Assembly (NCBI RefSeq): GCF_000153325.1
Contig: NZ_CH724141.1
Coordinates: forward strand, 507,185-571,184
Origin: Photobacterium sp. SKA34
Lineage (GTDB): Bacteria > Pseudomonadota > Gammaproteobacteria > Enterobacterales > Vibrionaceae
Reading direction: 5' to 3'
Length of the DNA stretch: 64,000 nucleotides
Part shown: positions 18,482 to 26,692 of the stretch, one piece after another
How the letters are laid out: each line of letters begins with the position of its first letter
How positions within the stretch are numbered: position 1 is the first letter of the stretch
The notes under the pieces: generated by a model
What the model saw: only the letters and a program-made list of their open reading frames with translations
Database searches by the model: none
Told to the model about the DNA's origin: nothing
Translations under genes and position numbers: made by a program

Positions 18482-19927
18482 TTAGGCACTTTTTAATAAC
18501 CGAGGGAGTACAACAATCACTAACAACCCACCTTTAATAGCGTTTTTGATCGTTAACTGACCACCATGAGCTCTTACGATATTACGCGAAATCCCCATCC
18601 CAAGCCCATGTCCCGTATTATCGGTTGCTAAGCGAACATAGGGTTCAAATACCGTTTTTAACTTTGCATTAGGGATCCCTTGCCCCTTATCACTAATGGT
18701 AATGATCAATTTATCTGCACTATCAATGACATTTACCGTCACGCTGTGTCCATATTTCACGCCATTATCAATTAAGTTACTTAAACAACGTTTTAAGGCT
18801 AACGGTTTTGCCATAATCGGCAAAATAGGATGTTGAGGTAAGCAAACTTTTGTATCTTTATGATTATGATGTTCAGCAATACTGTTTAGTAACTGTTCAA
18901 CATCAATGGTCACTAAATTCTCATGTAAATCGGTATCCTTTACACACTGCAGGGCCCCTTTCACCATGATTTCGAGTTCATCAAGATCATGATTAAATTT
19001 ATCTATTTTTTCATCATCATCGATCAATTCTGCACGTAACCGTAAGCGAGTGATTGGCGTTTTTAAATCATGTGATATAGAAGAAAATAGCTGTTCACGA
19101 TCTTCAATATATTTTCTTAAACGCAACTGCATTCGATTAAATGCTTGTGTCGCCATCACTAATTCACTCGCCCCTTGCTCTTTTAATGGCGGCTGGTAAA
19201 TATCAAGGCTTAATGCGTTAGCAGCATCCGCCAACTGTTTTAATGGTCGTGTCTGTCGCCTAACCATAATGTAAGTAAACAGCAGTAATAAAACGGTACT
19301 AAAGGTTAAAAATATAATTTGCTGACGCGTAATAATCTCATCTTTTAACATCATATAAGGGGCAGGTAATAGCGCTGCAATATATAACCACTGATCTTTA
19401 TCAAGCTCTATTTGCACTACTAAAATGGGGGGATTAAGCGGCTCTAAACTTAACGTATTATGTACCCAAGAACGCGGTAGATCTGACAGCAAAATATCAT
19501 TTTTTAATACATGCAACGTTTCTGGACGTGAAAACTCAACATGAATATTACTAAGAGTAGGTAATTTTTCATGCAACACCGTTTTAAAAACTGACACAGC
19601 CATTTCTTTTTGTTCAGTATTTTTAATTGGCTTGATATTGATCTCTTGATCATTAAACGACACAAAAAAACGTGTCCCGCCCATATTGCGCAACTGCTCT
19701 AATACAATATGGCGATATTCTAGCGGCAATGATTGAAAAAAATTCACTGTCGATGCAAACATGGTTGCCATACTTGCTGATGATGATTGCAGCCCCTCCA
19801 AATCTCGTTTCTTTGATTGGGTGTACCAAATACCTGTTGCGATCACTTGCGCAAGAAACACAGCCAACAAAGTTAACCATAACGTACGTGAAACCAATGA
19901 CTTAGGCCATAGTGACTTCCATTTCAT
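18482..19927 (-). CDS. sensor histidine kinase (GtrS-like position)
   Basis: A 481-residue membrane kinase. Membrane helix 1 is about residues 14-35 and helix 2 about 203-222, enclosing a periplasmic domain of about 165 residues. A HAMP region and a HisKA domain follow, with phospho-acceptor His286 (SSISHDLKTPITRL), then an HATPase with N-box LSNLIDNGVKYG and G-boxes DKGQGIP and GHGLGMGISRNIV. All key residues are present. The adjacent response regulator is its likely partner. The order regulator-kinase-sugar-binding protein parallels the Pseudomonas gltR-gtrS-gts locus. Confidence 0.9.
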   Translation of the reverse strand: MKWKSLWPKSLVSRTLWLTLLAVFLAQVIATGIWYTQSKKRDLEGLQSSSASMATMFASTVNFFQSLPLEYRHIVLEQLRNMGGTRFFVSFNDQEINIKPIKNTEQKEMAVSVFKTVLHEKLPTLSNIHVEFSRPETLHVLKNDILLSDLPRSWVHNTLSLEPLNPPILVVQIELDKDQWLYIAALLPAPYMMLKDEIITRQQIIFLTFSTVLLLLFTYIMVRRQTRPLKQLADAANALSLDIYQPPLKEQGASELVMATQAFNRMQLRLRKYIEDREQLFSSISHDLKTPITRLRLRAELIDDDEKIDKFNHDLDELEIMVKGALQCVKDTDLHENLVTIDVEQLLNSIAEHHNHKDTKVCLPQHPILPIMAKPLALKRCLSNLIDNGVKYGHSVTVNVIDSADKLIITISDKGQGIPNAKLKTVFEPYVRLATDNTGHGLGMGISRNIVRAHGGQLTIKNAIKGGLLVIVVLPRLLKSA

Positions 19928-19960
19928 AATTTAATTTTTACCTATCTCAAGATAATAAAA

Positions 19961-19982
19961 AAGTGTGGTAATCACCACACTT
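19961..19982 (-). terminator. terminator between response regulator and kinase
   Basis: AAGTGTGGT (19961-19969) pairs perfectly with ACCACACTT (19974-19982). Read on the minus strand it is followed by TTTTTTATT. It lies in the 84-bp gap after the response-regulator gene, so only part of the transcripts may reach the kinase. Confidence 0.7.
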
Positions 19983-20011
19983 AATCTTGTTTATCTATAA
20001 TACAGCTAACG

Positions 20012-20743
20012 TTACACATGGTCGTCATAACGAACATCAGCAGTAAATATATAACCGTTACCACGACTGGTTTTAATTAAACGCTGAGTACGACCTTTGT
20101 CGCCTAAACGGTTACGTAAACGACTTAATGCGACATCAATACCACGCTCTGACGGTTGCGCATCTCTTCCACGAGTCGCACATGAAATAGTATCGCGATC
20201 TAAAATTTGATTCGGTCTCGATAGAAATAGCATCAACAATGAATAATCACCACTTGTTAGCTCAAACGCTTCATTATTCAGTACATTTACTAAACGATGT
20301 GCTGTGGTATCTAGACGCCAATTAGAAAAACTAATAAATTTTGCACTAGGGTTGGAGTGCTGGTTATCTGACACTTTGCTACGACGTAATATCGCTTTAA
20401 TACGAGCTAACAGCTGTCTAGGACTAAAGGGTTTTGCGATATAGTCGTCGGCCCCAATCTCAAGCCCTATGATTTGATCCATCTCCTCAGAAACAGCCGT
20501 CAGCATAATAATAGGGACATCTGACGTTTTGCGAATATGCTGACATAAGGTAAACCCATCATCCCCCGGCATCATGATATCGAGTAGAATCAAATCTGGA
20601 TATCCACCAGCAAGGCAACGTTTCATTTCCTCGCCTTCCGCGGCAGTTTGTACTTCAAAACCGTTCTTGGTTAAGTACTCCTCCAGTAATTCACGGATTT
20701 CTTTATCATCATCAACGACGAGGATTTGTTTAGAGATACTCAT
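20012..20743 (-). CDS. OmpR-family response regulator (GltR-like position)
   Basis: A 243-residue regulator. The receiver domain (about residues 5-120) has the acidic pair DDD at 11-13, phospho-acceptor Asp55 (LLDIMMPG), and the conserved Lys in ADDYIAKPF. The C-terminal winged helix (about 145-240) has ERGIDVALSRLRNRLGDKG and a wing ending GNGYIF. I prefer the ATG at 20743, with GGTGAG seven bases before it, to the one at 20758. First gene of the sensor module; the target genes are unknown but the sugar-binding protein is a candidate. Confidence 0.9.
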   Translation of the reverse strand: MSISKQILVVDDDKEIRELLEEYLTKNGFEVQTAAEGEEMKRCLAGGYPDLILLDIMMPGDDGFTLCQHIRKTSDVPIIMLTAVSEEMDQIIGLEIGADDYIAKPFSPRQLLARIKAILRRSKVSDNQHSNPSAKFISFSNWRLDTTAHRLVNVLNNEAFELTSGDYSLLMLFLSRPNQILDRDTISCATRGRDAQPSERGIDVALSRLRNRLGDKGRTQRLIKTSRGNGYIFTADVRYDDHV

Positions 20744-20930
20744 GTATTTACTCACCATACGACATTAGACTATTTCTCGCTCTTAATCAGCGAATACATT
20801 GAGAAATAGAGCGAATATAGGCTATTTACTATTTCCTGTATTTGACCACTATTTAAAAAAAATGTCAGCAATTTGCGCTATCCATGACGCATTATCGGTA
20901 CCTCCTTAACATATTTAATACCTTACAACG

Positions 20931-20975
20931 AAAAAACCAGTGGTAACCGCTAATGAAAGCAATAACACACTGGTT
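20931..20975 (-). terminator. terminator after proV
   Basis: AACCAGTG (20935-20942) pairs with CACTGGTT (20968-20975). On the minus strand the stem is followed by a run of six T. It ends the proXWV transcript. Confidence 0.75.
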
Positions 20976-21011
20976 ATATTTGTATCGACAAGCAATAGTA
21001 ACAAAGATGAC

Positions 21012-22271
21012 TTAAGCGACTTTAGATTCTACTTTTTTAATGACTTCAACATTTTTATCTGATGCTGCATCATTTGCATGATCACTCAATACTTCAGCCA
21101 ATGTTGAACGAGACAATCGCCCTGTTACCTGTCCATCAGCATCCACTACTGGCAGTGGGTGATCACTATCTAAAGTCTCAGGGATCACGGTTTCAAGTAG
21201 CGCATCAGTTGAAACTGCTGGGACATCTTCAAGCATTGAAGCGTCTATTGCATTAGCATAATCAGATTCTTTTACGCTTTCTAATTTCTCTTGAGTTATC
21301 ACCCCTTGATAACCTTCATTATCAACGTAATAAGCGAAATCATCTTTTACTTTACGCATTTCAGCAACAGCTTCGCCAATCGTTTCAGAAGAGATACGGA
21401 CAACTTGTGGCTTCATGACCGTTTCAACCGTCAGTGCACGTGCACGGTTAACGTCTTTAACGAAAGCTTCGACATAATCGTCAGCTGGGTTTAATAAAAT
21501 ATCAACAGGTTTACCCTGCTGCACTAATACACCATCTCGTAAAATGGCAATGCGATCGCCTAAACGTAATGCTTCATCTAAATCATGAGTTATAAAGACA
21601 ATCGTTTTATGTAACTTTTCTTGTAATTCAATAAGCTGATCTTGCATTTCACTGCGGATCAGAGGATCAAGTGCAGAAAATGCTTCATCCATTAATAAAA
21701 TTTCAGCATCAGTACACAATGCGCGAGCTAAACCAACACGTTGTTGCTGACCACCAGAAAGGTTTGCAGGATAGCTATTTTCATAACCATTTAAGCCAAC
21801 AGTAGCTAACCATTCTTTAGCTTTGGCTTGCCATGCGCTTTTACTCAGCCCCTGTACTTGCAAACCGTAGCCGACATTTTGTAAAACCGTGCGATGCGGC
21901 ATTAAACCAAAGCGTTGAAAAACCATCGACATTTTATGACGACGAAAATCCTGAAGTTGCTTTTCATTAAGTGACATAACATCTGTCCCTTCAATTTCAA
22001 TGACCCCTTCAGTTGGATCAATCAAGCGATTAAAGTGACGGATTAGGGTGGATTTACCAGAACCTGATAGGCCCATAATCACAAAGATTTCACCAGGGTA
22101 AATATCTAAGTTGATATCGCTTAAACCAACGGTATGACCAGTTTTCGCTAAAATGTCATCTTTAGATGCCCCATCTTTCACTTGCTGAACGACTTTTTTC
22201 GCTTTTGGACCGAACACTTTATAGAGGTTTTTCACTCTAATGAGGGGAGCCTGCTTTGATAATGAACTCAT
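21012..22271 (-). CDS. proV: glycine betaine/proline ABC transporter ATPase
   Basis: A 419-residue ATPase of the OpuAA/ProV type. Walker A GLSGSGKST, Q-loop region SMVFQRFGLMPHRTV, signature LSGGQQQRVGLARAL, Walker B ILLMDEAFSALD and switch His in FITHDLDEAL are all intact. The first 50 residues match ProV (IRVKNLYKVFGPKAKKV). The C-terminal 140 residues are a pair of CBS domains, which in this family sense ionic strength. Its start overlaps the stop of the permease gene by 4 bp. Powers uptake of compatible solutes under osmotic stress. Confidence 0.95.
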   Translation of the reverse strand: MSSLSKQAPLIRVKNLYKVFGPKAKKVVQQVKDGASKDDILAKTGHTVGLSDINLDIYPGEIFVIMGLSGSGKSTLIRHFNRLIDPTEGVIEIEGTDVMSLNEKQLQDFRRHKMSMVFQRFGLMPHRTVLQNVGYGLQVQGLSKSAWQAKAKEWLATVGLNGYENSYPANLSGGQQQRVGLARALCTDAEILLMDEAFSALDPLIRSEMQDQLIELQEKLHKTIVFITHDLDEALRLGDRIAILRDGVLVQQGKPVDILLNPADDYVEAFVKDVNRARALTVETVMKPQVVRISSETIGEAVAEMRKVKDDFAYYVDNEGYQGVITQEKLESVKESDYANAIDASMLEDVPAVSTDALLETVIPETLDSDHPLPVVDADGQVTGRLSRSTLAEVLSDHANDAASDKNVEVIKKVESKVA

Positions 22272-23161
22272 GATCGACCTCCTAAGTGTTGCTGTGTACG
22301 TTTAGCATAACTTTGCGATATGCGATCAAAAATAATTGCGAGTGCAACAATTGCTAAGCCGTTTAATAAACCTAAGGTGAAATACTGGTTGGTAATCGAT
22401 TTTAATACAGGCTGACCTAACCCTTTCACACCAATCATTGAAGCAATAACAACCATCGCAAGTGCCATCATGATGGTTTGGTTTATCCCAGCCATAATAT
22501 TCGGCATTGCAAGTGGTATCTGTACCCCAAATAAACGCTGCATAGGGCTTGCGCCATAGGCTGTGGCTGCCTCAAGCACTTCTTCATCAACCAAACGAAT
22601 ACCAAGATTGGTTAAGCGGATCACTGGTGGGACAGAATAAATAACAACAGCGATTAAGCCTGGAATTTTACCAAGGCCGAGTAACATAACAACGGGGATC
22701 AAATAAACAAAGGCAGGCATAGTCTGCATCACATCAAGTAGTGGTGTGACAACCCGTTGAACCTTCTCGGATCGTGCCATGGCAATACCTATTGGTATTC
22801 CGATCCCTATGGCAACCATCGTAGAGACTAAAATAATACTCATGGTTCGCATGGTATTATCCCACATACCAAACACACCGATAAAACCAAACGACAACAC
22901 GACACCGAGTGATAATTTCCACGACCGACTTGCTACAAAGGCAATTGCTGCCAATACCGCAATCACTATCCACCAAGGTGTGGCAAGTAAAAGTTTTTCA
23001 AACCAGATAAGAAAAGAAAGAAGAGGATCGAAGAAGCCTTCGATTGTATCGCCATATTCACGAGAAAAAGAACGGTAAGCACCGTCCAACGTTTTTCGAA
23101 TTTCAACTAACTGAGCACGCTCAAGCTGTGGAAATTCAGTTAACCATGATTTATCTGACAT
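22268..23161 (-). CDS. proW: glycine betaine/proline ABC transporter permease
   Basis: A 297-residue inner-membrane permease with about six to seven helices. The binding-protein-dependent transport motif EVLEAATAYGASPMQRLFGVQIPLAMPNIMAG is complete. The N-terminus (EIRKTLDGAYRSFSREYGDTIEGFFDPLLSFL) is a short cytoplasmic/periplasmic extension, like ProW but shorter. Partner of the ATPase with which it overlaps and of the binding protein upstream. Confidence 0.94.
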   Translation of the reverse strand: MSDKSWLTEFPQLERAQLVEIRKTLDGAYRSFSREYGDTIEGFFDPLLSFLIWFEKLLLATPWWIVIAVLAAIAFVASRSWKLSLGVVLSFGFIGVFGMWDNTMRTMSIILVSTMVAIGIGIPIGIAMARSEKVQRVVTPLLDVMQTMPAFVYLIPVVMLLGLGKIPGLIAVVIYSVPPVIRLTNLGIRLVDEEVLEAATAYGASPMQRLFGVQIPLAMPNIMAGINQTIMMALAMVVIASMIGVKGLGQPVLKSITNQYFTLGLLNGLAIVALAIIFDRISQSYAKRTQQHLGGRS

Positions 23162-23221
23162 AAATGTTATCCATACATACTACTTTTATTTCCCACTTAC
23201 GCTATCTCCTTAGCGAAGTGG

Positions 23222-23248
23222 CTACAGCGGTATTAGCTACCACTGTAG
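23222..23248 (-). promoter_or_regulatory. intercistronic hairpin proX-proW
   Basis: CTACAGCGGTA (23222-23232) pairs with TACCACTGTAG (23238-23248) with one mismatch and a 5-base loop, in the 96-bp gap between proX and proW. No T-run follows on the minus strand. It may stabilise proX mRNA or limit read-through, giving excess binding protein. Confidence 0.5.
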
Positions 23249-23257
23249 ACGTACAGC

Positions 23258-24259
23258 TTACAAATCAGCTAAAGCACCACGTACTTTATCTGCAACTTCA
23301 GGAGAAACCCACTTCACCCAAATATCTTCGTGATTCGTTAAAATCTCTTCCATTACCGTTTCACCATCAGCTTGGTTGTCTTCCATCCACGCTAAAAGGC
23401 TATTCATTTGTGCATTAGTAAAAGAACGTTGACCTAAGTATTTCACCGCTTCAGGTGAACGCTTGGCAAAAGAGGTAGTAATAACGGTATCTACTTCTGA
23501 CGGTGGGTACATAGATGCTTTCGGATCAACACACTCAGGTTTGGTTAAACACTCTTTAAAGTATTTAGCATCAATGCCTGAGCCAAAATCTACTTTTACC
23601 ATTTTGTACTTACCTAACACCGCTGTCGGTGCCCAGTAATAACCAAACCACGCTTCACCACGCTCATAAGCTTTAGCAATTGAACCTGAAAGACCGGCAC
23701 CTGAACCTGGATCAATAAGGTCAAATCCTGCATCTTCAAGTTTTAGTGCTTCGAAAAGGTTTCCGGCAGAAATCTGACAATTCCAACCCGCCGGACAATT
23801 ATAGAATGCAGATTTATCAGGGTCTTCAGGGTGAGAGAATAACTTGGCATTCTTCTTAATACCCTCAATAGTCGCTAGGCTTGGATCTTTTTTCACCATA
23901 TATTCTGGAACCCAAAAGCCTTCTTCACCACCATCAGAAAAACTCGTACCTGCATATTGGATACGCCCTTCTTCTACACCACGATCTAACGCGGCTTTCA
24001 TCGAATTACTCCAAAATTCAGGTGCAATATCCGGTTCGCCCTTCTCTACCATTGATGTACCTGTCGGCATCGTATCACCAGGAACAAGGTCTGTTTCACA
24101 ACCGTATCCATGTTGCAAAATGAAACTGTCCACATTGGCTAATAATGTCGCAGAGTTCCAATTCATATCAGCAATAGTGACTTTTCCACATTCACTTGCA
24201 TAGACTTGAGTTGCTGACATTGCTGATAGCAATACCGTCGCAGCCAGAAGCTTTCGCAT
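23258..24259 (-). CDS. proX: glycine betaine/proline-binding periplasmic protein
   Basis: A 333-residue binding protein with a signal peptide (MRKLLAATVLLSAMSATQVYASE). The mature part carries ProX features: VTIADMNWNSATLLANVDSFIL, GDTMPTGTSMVEKGEPDIAPEFW and a Trp-rich C-terminal half (WFGYYWAPTAVLG). I start at the ATG at 24259; six residues upstream are likely untranslated. First gene of proX-proW-proV. The 310 bp upstream of it contain no gene and must hold the promoter, but I cannot single out a site. Confidence 0.93.
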   Translation of the reverse strand: MRKLLAATVLLSAMSATQVYASECGKVTIADMNWNSATLLANVDSFILQHGYGCETDLVPGDTMPTGTSMVEKGEPDIAPEFWSNSMKAALDRGVEEGRIQYAGTSFSDGGEEGFWVPEYMVKKDPSLATIEGIKKNAKLFSHPEDPDKSAFYNCPAGWNCQISAGNLFEALKLEDAGFDLIDPGSGAGLSGSIAKAYERGEAWFGYYWAPTAVLGKYKMVKVDFGSGIDAKYFKECLTKPECVDPKASMYPPSEVDTVITTSFAKRSPEAVKYLGQRSFTNAQMNSLLAWMEDNQADGETVMEEILTNHEDIWVKWVSPEVADKVRGALADL

Positions 24260-24582
24260 AAATATTATCCTTATCATTTATATCGAATCGATCAGCGCAA
24301 ACGAGTAAAAACAATTTTTCAGTGCGCTAAGAACTACTCAAAAGGCAATTTATTGTGCCAATTTATTTAGTAGTCTAAACAAATTAAACCAAAAACACCA
24401 AGTTTATTAACAATAAATAATTATCTGGTAACAATTTTTAATATTACATGAATGGTTATTACATTCATAAACTTGTCCGCAATGAATGATAAAAAGCACG
24501 CTTATTAAACATAATTCTTATCGTTTTCGCCGCTCAATTTGCTTATGATGAAAACAGTTTTAATTCAGTCATGGATATTATG

Positions 24583-25259
24583 ATGTATAAATTAGTTGCA
24601 CTTGATATGGACGGCACTCTTCTGAGTTCTGACGGTACTATTTCCCAAGAAAATAAAGCTGCAATTTCAGCGGCTCGCGAGCAAGGGGTATCGATTGTAT
24701 TAGCATCTGGACGCCCTTTAGAAGGAATGACATGGGCGCTAACTGAGCTCAACATGACAGGTAGCAATGATTTTGTTCTAAGCTACAATGCTTCACTCGT
24801 TCAACGTGTTTCCAATAAAGAAATTATTCGTAGTGAAACACTAACGGGATTAGACGCCAAAAATATTGCCTCACTGGCTAATGATCTTGGTGTTCATGTT
24901 CATGCATTTACACGTCGCCAAGGTCTAATTACACCAAAAAATAATTATTACACTGATCATGAAGCAAAAATTAATGGTCTTGCAATTACTATTGAAGACT
25001 TTGCAACACTAGAAAATGACGAAGAAGTGATGAAGGTGTGGGCGTTGAAGCACTAGCAGAATACTTAGACATCAAACAAAGTGAAGTTATTTGTATGGGG
25101 GATGCTGGCAATGATCACCATATGATTGAGTATGCAGGTCTTGGTGTTGCAATGGGAAATGCAACAGAAGAAACGAAGGCCATCGCTAATTTGATTACTG
25201 ACACTAACGACAATGCTGGTGTTGCCAAAGTTATTCAGCAATGTATTTTAAATAAATAA
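24583..25259 (+). pseudogene. Cof-type HAD phosphatase (YidA-like), broken by deletion and frameshift
   Basis: Two frames together resemble a YidA-like sugar-phosphatase. The first, to stop at 25054-25056, has motif I DMDGTLLSSDG and runs to about residue 150. The second frame resumes at about 25036 with KGVGVEALAEYLDIKQSEVICMGDAGNDHHMIEYAG (motifs III and IV). A whole family member has about 270 residues; roughly 35-40 residues are missing at the junction (VMK | KGVGVEAL), where the frame also shifts. Loss of part of the cap and the frameshift should inactivate it unless the assembly is wrong. Codon use is normal, so the break is recent. Confidence 0.8.
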
Positions 25260-25266
25260 CATAAAA

Positions 25267-25300
25267 AATCGCTATTTCTAAACCAGAAATAGCGATTAAT
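25267..25300. terminator. bidirectional terminator
   Basis: AATCGCTATTTCT (25267-25279) pairs perfectly with AGAAATAGCGATT (25285-25297), loop AAACC. It lies between the convergent HAD pseudogene and the OB-fold gene, with A-run on one side serving the minus strand. Confidence 0.85.
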
Positions 25301-25323
25301 TCAAATTATTCCTGAGTGGATAA

Positions 25324-25710
25324 TTAGTTAGCTAAAGCAACAGCATTTACATCAACCGTACGATCAGACCAATCTTTGTCTACTTCACCACGGATTTTAA
25401 GTTTCGTTGTTGGTGTTGCATTCACACCATTCCAATCTTTATGATCGATTTCAACTTTGATTTCACCAGTATTGTCTTTAAACATGTAATCGTCATCACC
25501 TAGTGAAGTTGTTATGTAACCTGTTAATTCAACAGCAGCATCATCTTGTGCATCTTTAACTTGGCTAATCATTTTAATAACAGGTGTTGCTGAAGGGCCA
25601 GTGAAGCCCCCTTGATGAACAGGTTGCGGCGCAGCCGTAGTTGCAGCAAATGCTGATGTTGATGTTGATGCAAGAAGAAAAGCAGAAACAACTAATAATT
25701 TTTTCATCAC
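25324..25710 (-). CDS. YgiW/YdeI family OB-fold stress protein
   Basis: A 128-residue periplasmic protein with a signal peptide (MMKKLLVVSAFLLASTSTSAFA). The mature domain matches the bacterial OB-fold (BOF) family: GGFTGPSATPVIKMISQVKDA, then VELTGYITTSLGDDDYMFKDNTGEIKVEID and DRTVDVNAVALAN. E. coli YgiW and YdeI of this family help survival of oxidative and antibiotic stress and may bind small cations. Length and motif order are normal. Confidence 0.9.
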   Translation of the reverse strand: MMKKLLVVSAFLLASTSTSAFAATTAAPQPVHQGGFTGPSATPVIKMISQVKDAQDDAAVELTGYITTSLGDDDYMFKDNTGEIKVEIDHKDWNGVNATPTTKLKIRGEVDKDWSDRTVDVNAVALAN

Positions 25711-25906
25711 GTTAACCCGAGTTTATGAATATTATATTACAGCTGACAATACACATTATTGCCAAAACAAATACACATTGCTTTTTAACAATTACAAATA
25801 GGCATTTGTCAGTCTAACTATTTGCTGAGAGAATTATATCATGCCAAATATCAAAAGAACGTGAAATGATATTGTAAATATCGAGATATCTTTTTTATTA
25901 AAAATA

Positions 25907-26506
25907 TTACTTGGTCATAGCAAACGAATTCAAAAATACATCAACCACAGTATTAATATTTTCTTCTACTTGAATACCTTCACAAGGTGGCGCTAATTCC
26001 ATTACTTGAGGCCAGAAAAATAAACCTTGAAATAAACTCATGTATATATTGGTTAACAAAGCGACATCTTTATCAACAATTGCTTTTTCTTCAATAGCTA
26101 ATTTAAACCAATCTGCAATTGCATTAGTGCTATATAGATCTTTCACTAAGTTTTTAGCTAATTCTGGCTGGCGAATAAATTCCATCACAATAATGCGAGA
26201 AAGAGAAATACCATATGTATTGTACATGATATCAACTTCTCGACGTGTAATTTCAGTTAACTGTGTTTTTAATGACGTTTGTGGATCAAAATGGTATTGC
26301 ACATTTTCATTAACTGAGTTTTGAATAATCTTAAGCACTGAAATAAATAACATTTCTTTACTATCAAAATGACGATATAAGGTCCGTTTTGACACTTCAG
26401 CAACCTGTGAAATTCTATCCATATTCGCAGCAATAAATCCATGTTCGATAAATTCTGCCTTTGCTGCCGCAAGAATTGCTAAATGCTTCCGTTCCGTTTG
26501 CTTCAT
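25907..26506 (-). CDS. TetR family repressor of the RND pump
   Basis: A 199-residue TetR regulator. The N-terminal helix-turn-helix (ILAAAKAEFIEHGFIAANMDRISQVAEVSKRTLYRHFDSKEML, about residues 9-51) is typical; the C-terminal ligand domain resembles AefR-like members. I start at the ATG at 26506, seven residues inside the longer frame. It is divergent from the RND operon by 186 bp. Two near-identical short palindromes in that gap are likely its operators, so it probably represses both itself and the pump. Confidence 0.88.
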   Translation of the reverse strand: MKQTERKHLAILAAAKAEFIEHGFIAANMDRISQVAEVSKRTLYRHFDSKEMLFISVLKIIQNSVNENVQYHFDPQTSLKTQLTEITRREVDIMYNTYGISLSRIIVMEFIRQPELAKNLVKDLYSTNAIADWFKLAIEEKAIVDKDVALLTNIYMSLFQGLFFWPQVMELAPPCEGIQVEENINTVVDVFLNSFAMTK

Positions 26507-26561
26507 TGATTCACTGCCTATTTTCACCGCCTATGATCCTAATCTAACATTTTGTCACAAA

Positions 26562-26572
26562 AAAGTACACTT
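26562..26572. promoter_or_regulatory. candidate TetR operator 1
   Basis: AAAGT-AC-ACTT, a short palindrome in the tetR/RND gap. A second copy with different centre (CT) lies at 26613. The two also form the arms of a larger inverted repeat. Confidence 0.45.
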
Positions 26573-26612
26573 AATAGTTTACAAAACACCATTCCCTCAT
26601 AAAATATACTCG

Positions 26613-26624
26613 AAAGTCTACTTT
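26613..26624. promoter_or_regulatory. candidate TetR operator 2
   Basis: AAAGT-CT-ACTTT, 51 bp from operator 1. The two share AAAGT-N2-ACTT, as expected for a dimer-bound repressor. Confidence 0.45.
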
Positions 26625-26692
26625 TTTTATTTCCATACAAATAAACATGCTTTCTAATTTTATACCGTCCCATACTGATAGCGGAGAATCCG

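Noticed and set aside
25038..25259. Separate 73-codon gene
   Set aside because: It is the C-terminal part of the HAD phosphatase in another frame, not an independent gene.
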